Positions 62,465 to 64,000 of a DNA stretch of 64,000 nt are shown here, in pieces. The number at the start of each line of letters is the position of its first letter. The first letter of the stretch is position 1. Source of the stretch: Patagioenas fasciata (taxonomy: Eukaryota; Chordata; Aves; Columbiformes; Columbidae); assembly GCF_037038585.1 (NCBI RefSeq), contig NC_092520.1, forward strand, positions 17,801,001-17,865,000, read 5' to 3'. A program made the position numbers and the translations under genes. Under the pieces are notes generated by a model. The model did not search any database. It saw only the letters and a list, made by a program, of their open reading frames with translations, and was not told where the DNA came from.

Positions 62465-64000
62465 GTAAGAAATTATGAAGTATTTTCAGGTTTTGGTAAC
62501 TAATCACTTGAACATAATCTTAATCTGATGCTGTAGCTAAAAATGTGTTAACTCGGATGTAGGGCCAAGGAGAAAACTTACCTTAAGCACAGCATTAACC
62601 AGATTGCTAGTGAAGTGTTACTTCTAGTTCTGTTGTGCCTGTTTCAGGAAAAGTCTGGGAAGGAGAAATTGTTTCAGTGTCAGATCTGGAATGTATGTGT
62701 TAACAGTGTTCAGTGTGTTCAAGGGAAGATTAAGTGATTTTTGTCACAGCCTGTTAGTACTCATGTGGGAAGGGTGGTTTTCACAGAGGGAAATGGAGAC
62801 AGTGAACCAGTCTGGGCTGCTAAACTGGTACAGCACCTCATCAAGCTGATTTTAATGGGGGACTGTCAGTGCATGTGTCCCAGAACAGATCCATTTCTCA
62901 AACACCATTATGACAAGATAACCCTTGAGACATGCAGCAGCAACCAACAGATGGGAAGAACAGCAGTGTTAGTCTTCATTCCATGTGGTCTCTCTATTGA
63001 GAGAAGCAACAAAGCTACTTAAAAGTTTTTCAGGATTTTCTGTGTAATTTAACAAAGGCCTGAAAATAGCAATAAAAGTGAAATCTGAGGCAGACTGGCA
63101 AGTAGTAGCTGAGATAACTAGACAGTCGGCAAAGTGTGACAAATTGCCAGGTTTGTCTGTGGTGTTTTAGTTGCTCACAAGAAAATGGGTTTTCTGTAAT
63201 TTAAATACAAAGATTCTACCAGGAACTAGAAATAAATCAGTATATGAATGGATAAAAGTATGGAAGTCATGGTCATAAAGTCAGAGTCAGGGTTCATGGA
63301 TAACACAAAAAGGCAGACCTTTAACTAGTATTGATTAGGGTTTTTTTTTTTAAAAAAAAAAAAAAGGAAGTATAAATTACCTTTGAGGATTTACTGTGGT
63401 AAATCAGTGCTCAAATAGTCTTTAGGAAAATATGTGCAATCTATTTGACAGGGCATACTCAAGTTTGCAGTGGGGCTACATATCATCCCTTTGCAGGAAT
63501 ACTGATAATTGTCAGTTTGAGATGAAAAGAAGGAGGCCATTATTTTAAAGACAATTACCTAAGTATTCTACAAAAAATTGGGGATTTTACAGTGTTGACC
63601 TTCACCATCACTGCCACACACCTTAAAATTATCATAGAAAGAATGGCCATGGTATCGAGAGTTATGATGGAAAGTATTTGAATCAAGAAAAATCTCAAAG
63701 GCATACTTGTCCACTGACTAAATTTTTGATGACCTAAATTTTATTAGCTCTATTAACTAAAAAAAAGGTCATTTTAAATAGGACAAGTGAGTGTTCTGTG
63801 ACTCCCCAATATGGAAACGAAGTGCCTCTTCAGGAGTCCTTCTAACAGGAATGTGGAGGAAATAAATGTGACCTCGGCTCTTACAGAACTGTGCAAAAGG
63901 ATTCTATGTGTTGCTAGATGTGTTGAGAGGAAAAGGTGTTCTTTATCTTAGTTCAAAAAAATTGAGTGTGTAGACATTATGCATTTGCTTCAGGATGTTA
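62465..64000 (+). other. AASDHPPT: AASDHPPT intron 5 (5' part)
   Basis: Begins with GTAAGAAATT. No sequence like the expected C-terminal exon is present, so the intron runs past the right edge. It contains an 11-T/14-A block at 63341-63365. A 93-codon open frame at 62741-63022 is not like any protein I know. Confidence 0.8.
63341..63365. repeat. T-run joined to A-run, self-complementary
   Basis: Eleven T are followed directly by fourteen A, a perfect hairpin-capable block. Confidence 0.9.

Noticed and set aside
62741-63022. A 93-codon frame considered as the last AASDHPPT exon
   Set aside because: No acceptor in phase and no match to the expected C-terminal TPEDPSFWDCFCF-type ending; the exon must be beyond the window.

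Overview
The window is nuclear DNA from a bird. Three things support this: multi-exon vertebrate genes with GT-AG introns, many CR1 LINE 3' ends carrying the ATTCTGTG-type tail, and solo-LTR-like copies of families I know from avian, mostly neoavian, genomes. I cannot name the species; the LTR set argues mildly against chicken.

Three protein-coding genes are recognisable, in the order known from human chromosome 11q22. MSANTD4 is on the minus strand: coding exons at 4546-5121 and 6722-7183, with a non-coding first exon inferred in a CpG island near 13.9-14.2 kb. KBTBD3 is also minus: coding exons at 20592-22212 and 25038-25261, and its promoter is inferred in a second CpG island near 34 kb. 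AASDHPPT is plus: exons 1-5 lie at 34653-34817, 35836-36061, 55400-55521, 56041-56199 and 62387-62464, and the last exon lies beyond the right edge. I could join all exons in phase. MSANTD4 gives 345 residues, KBTBD3 614, and AASDHPPT 250 residues before the window ends. KBTBD3 and AASDHPPT are head to head across one island with NRF-1, CRE, CCAAT and ETS-like motifs, which is a classic bidirectional promoter layout.

The rest is intron and intergenic sequence, AT-rich and mostly unique. It holds about ten CR1 fragments, an ERVL-like LTR at 1961-2904, a second LTR family at 8628-9147 and again at 59655-61026 (the latter split by a CR1), and an ERV1-like LTR candidate just after AASDHPPT exon 2. 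It also holds a MITE-like remnant beside an eight-copy 12-bp minisatellite, and several simple repeats. I found no tRNA, rRNA, CRISPR or recognisable microRNA.

The three genes are not a functional cassette. MSANTD4 is a nuclear SANT/coiled-coil protein, KBTBD3 a likely cullin-3 adaptor, and AASDHPPT the cytosolic phosphopantetheinyl transferase. I found no evidence of a new biological system. The most useful leads are regulatory: the shared promoter, a sense-oriented LTR with a poly(A) signal in AASDHPPT intron 2, and inverted CR1 copies around AASDHPPT exons 3-4.
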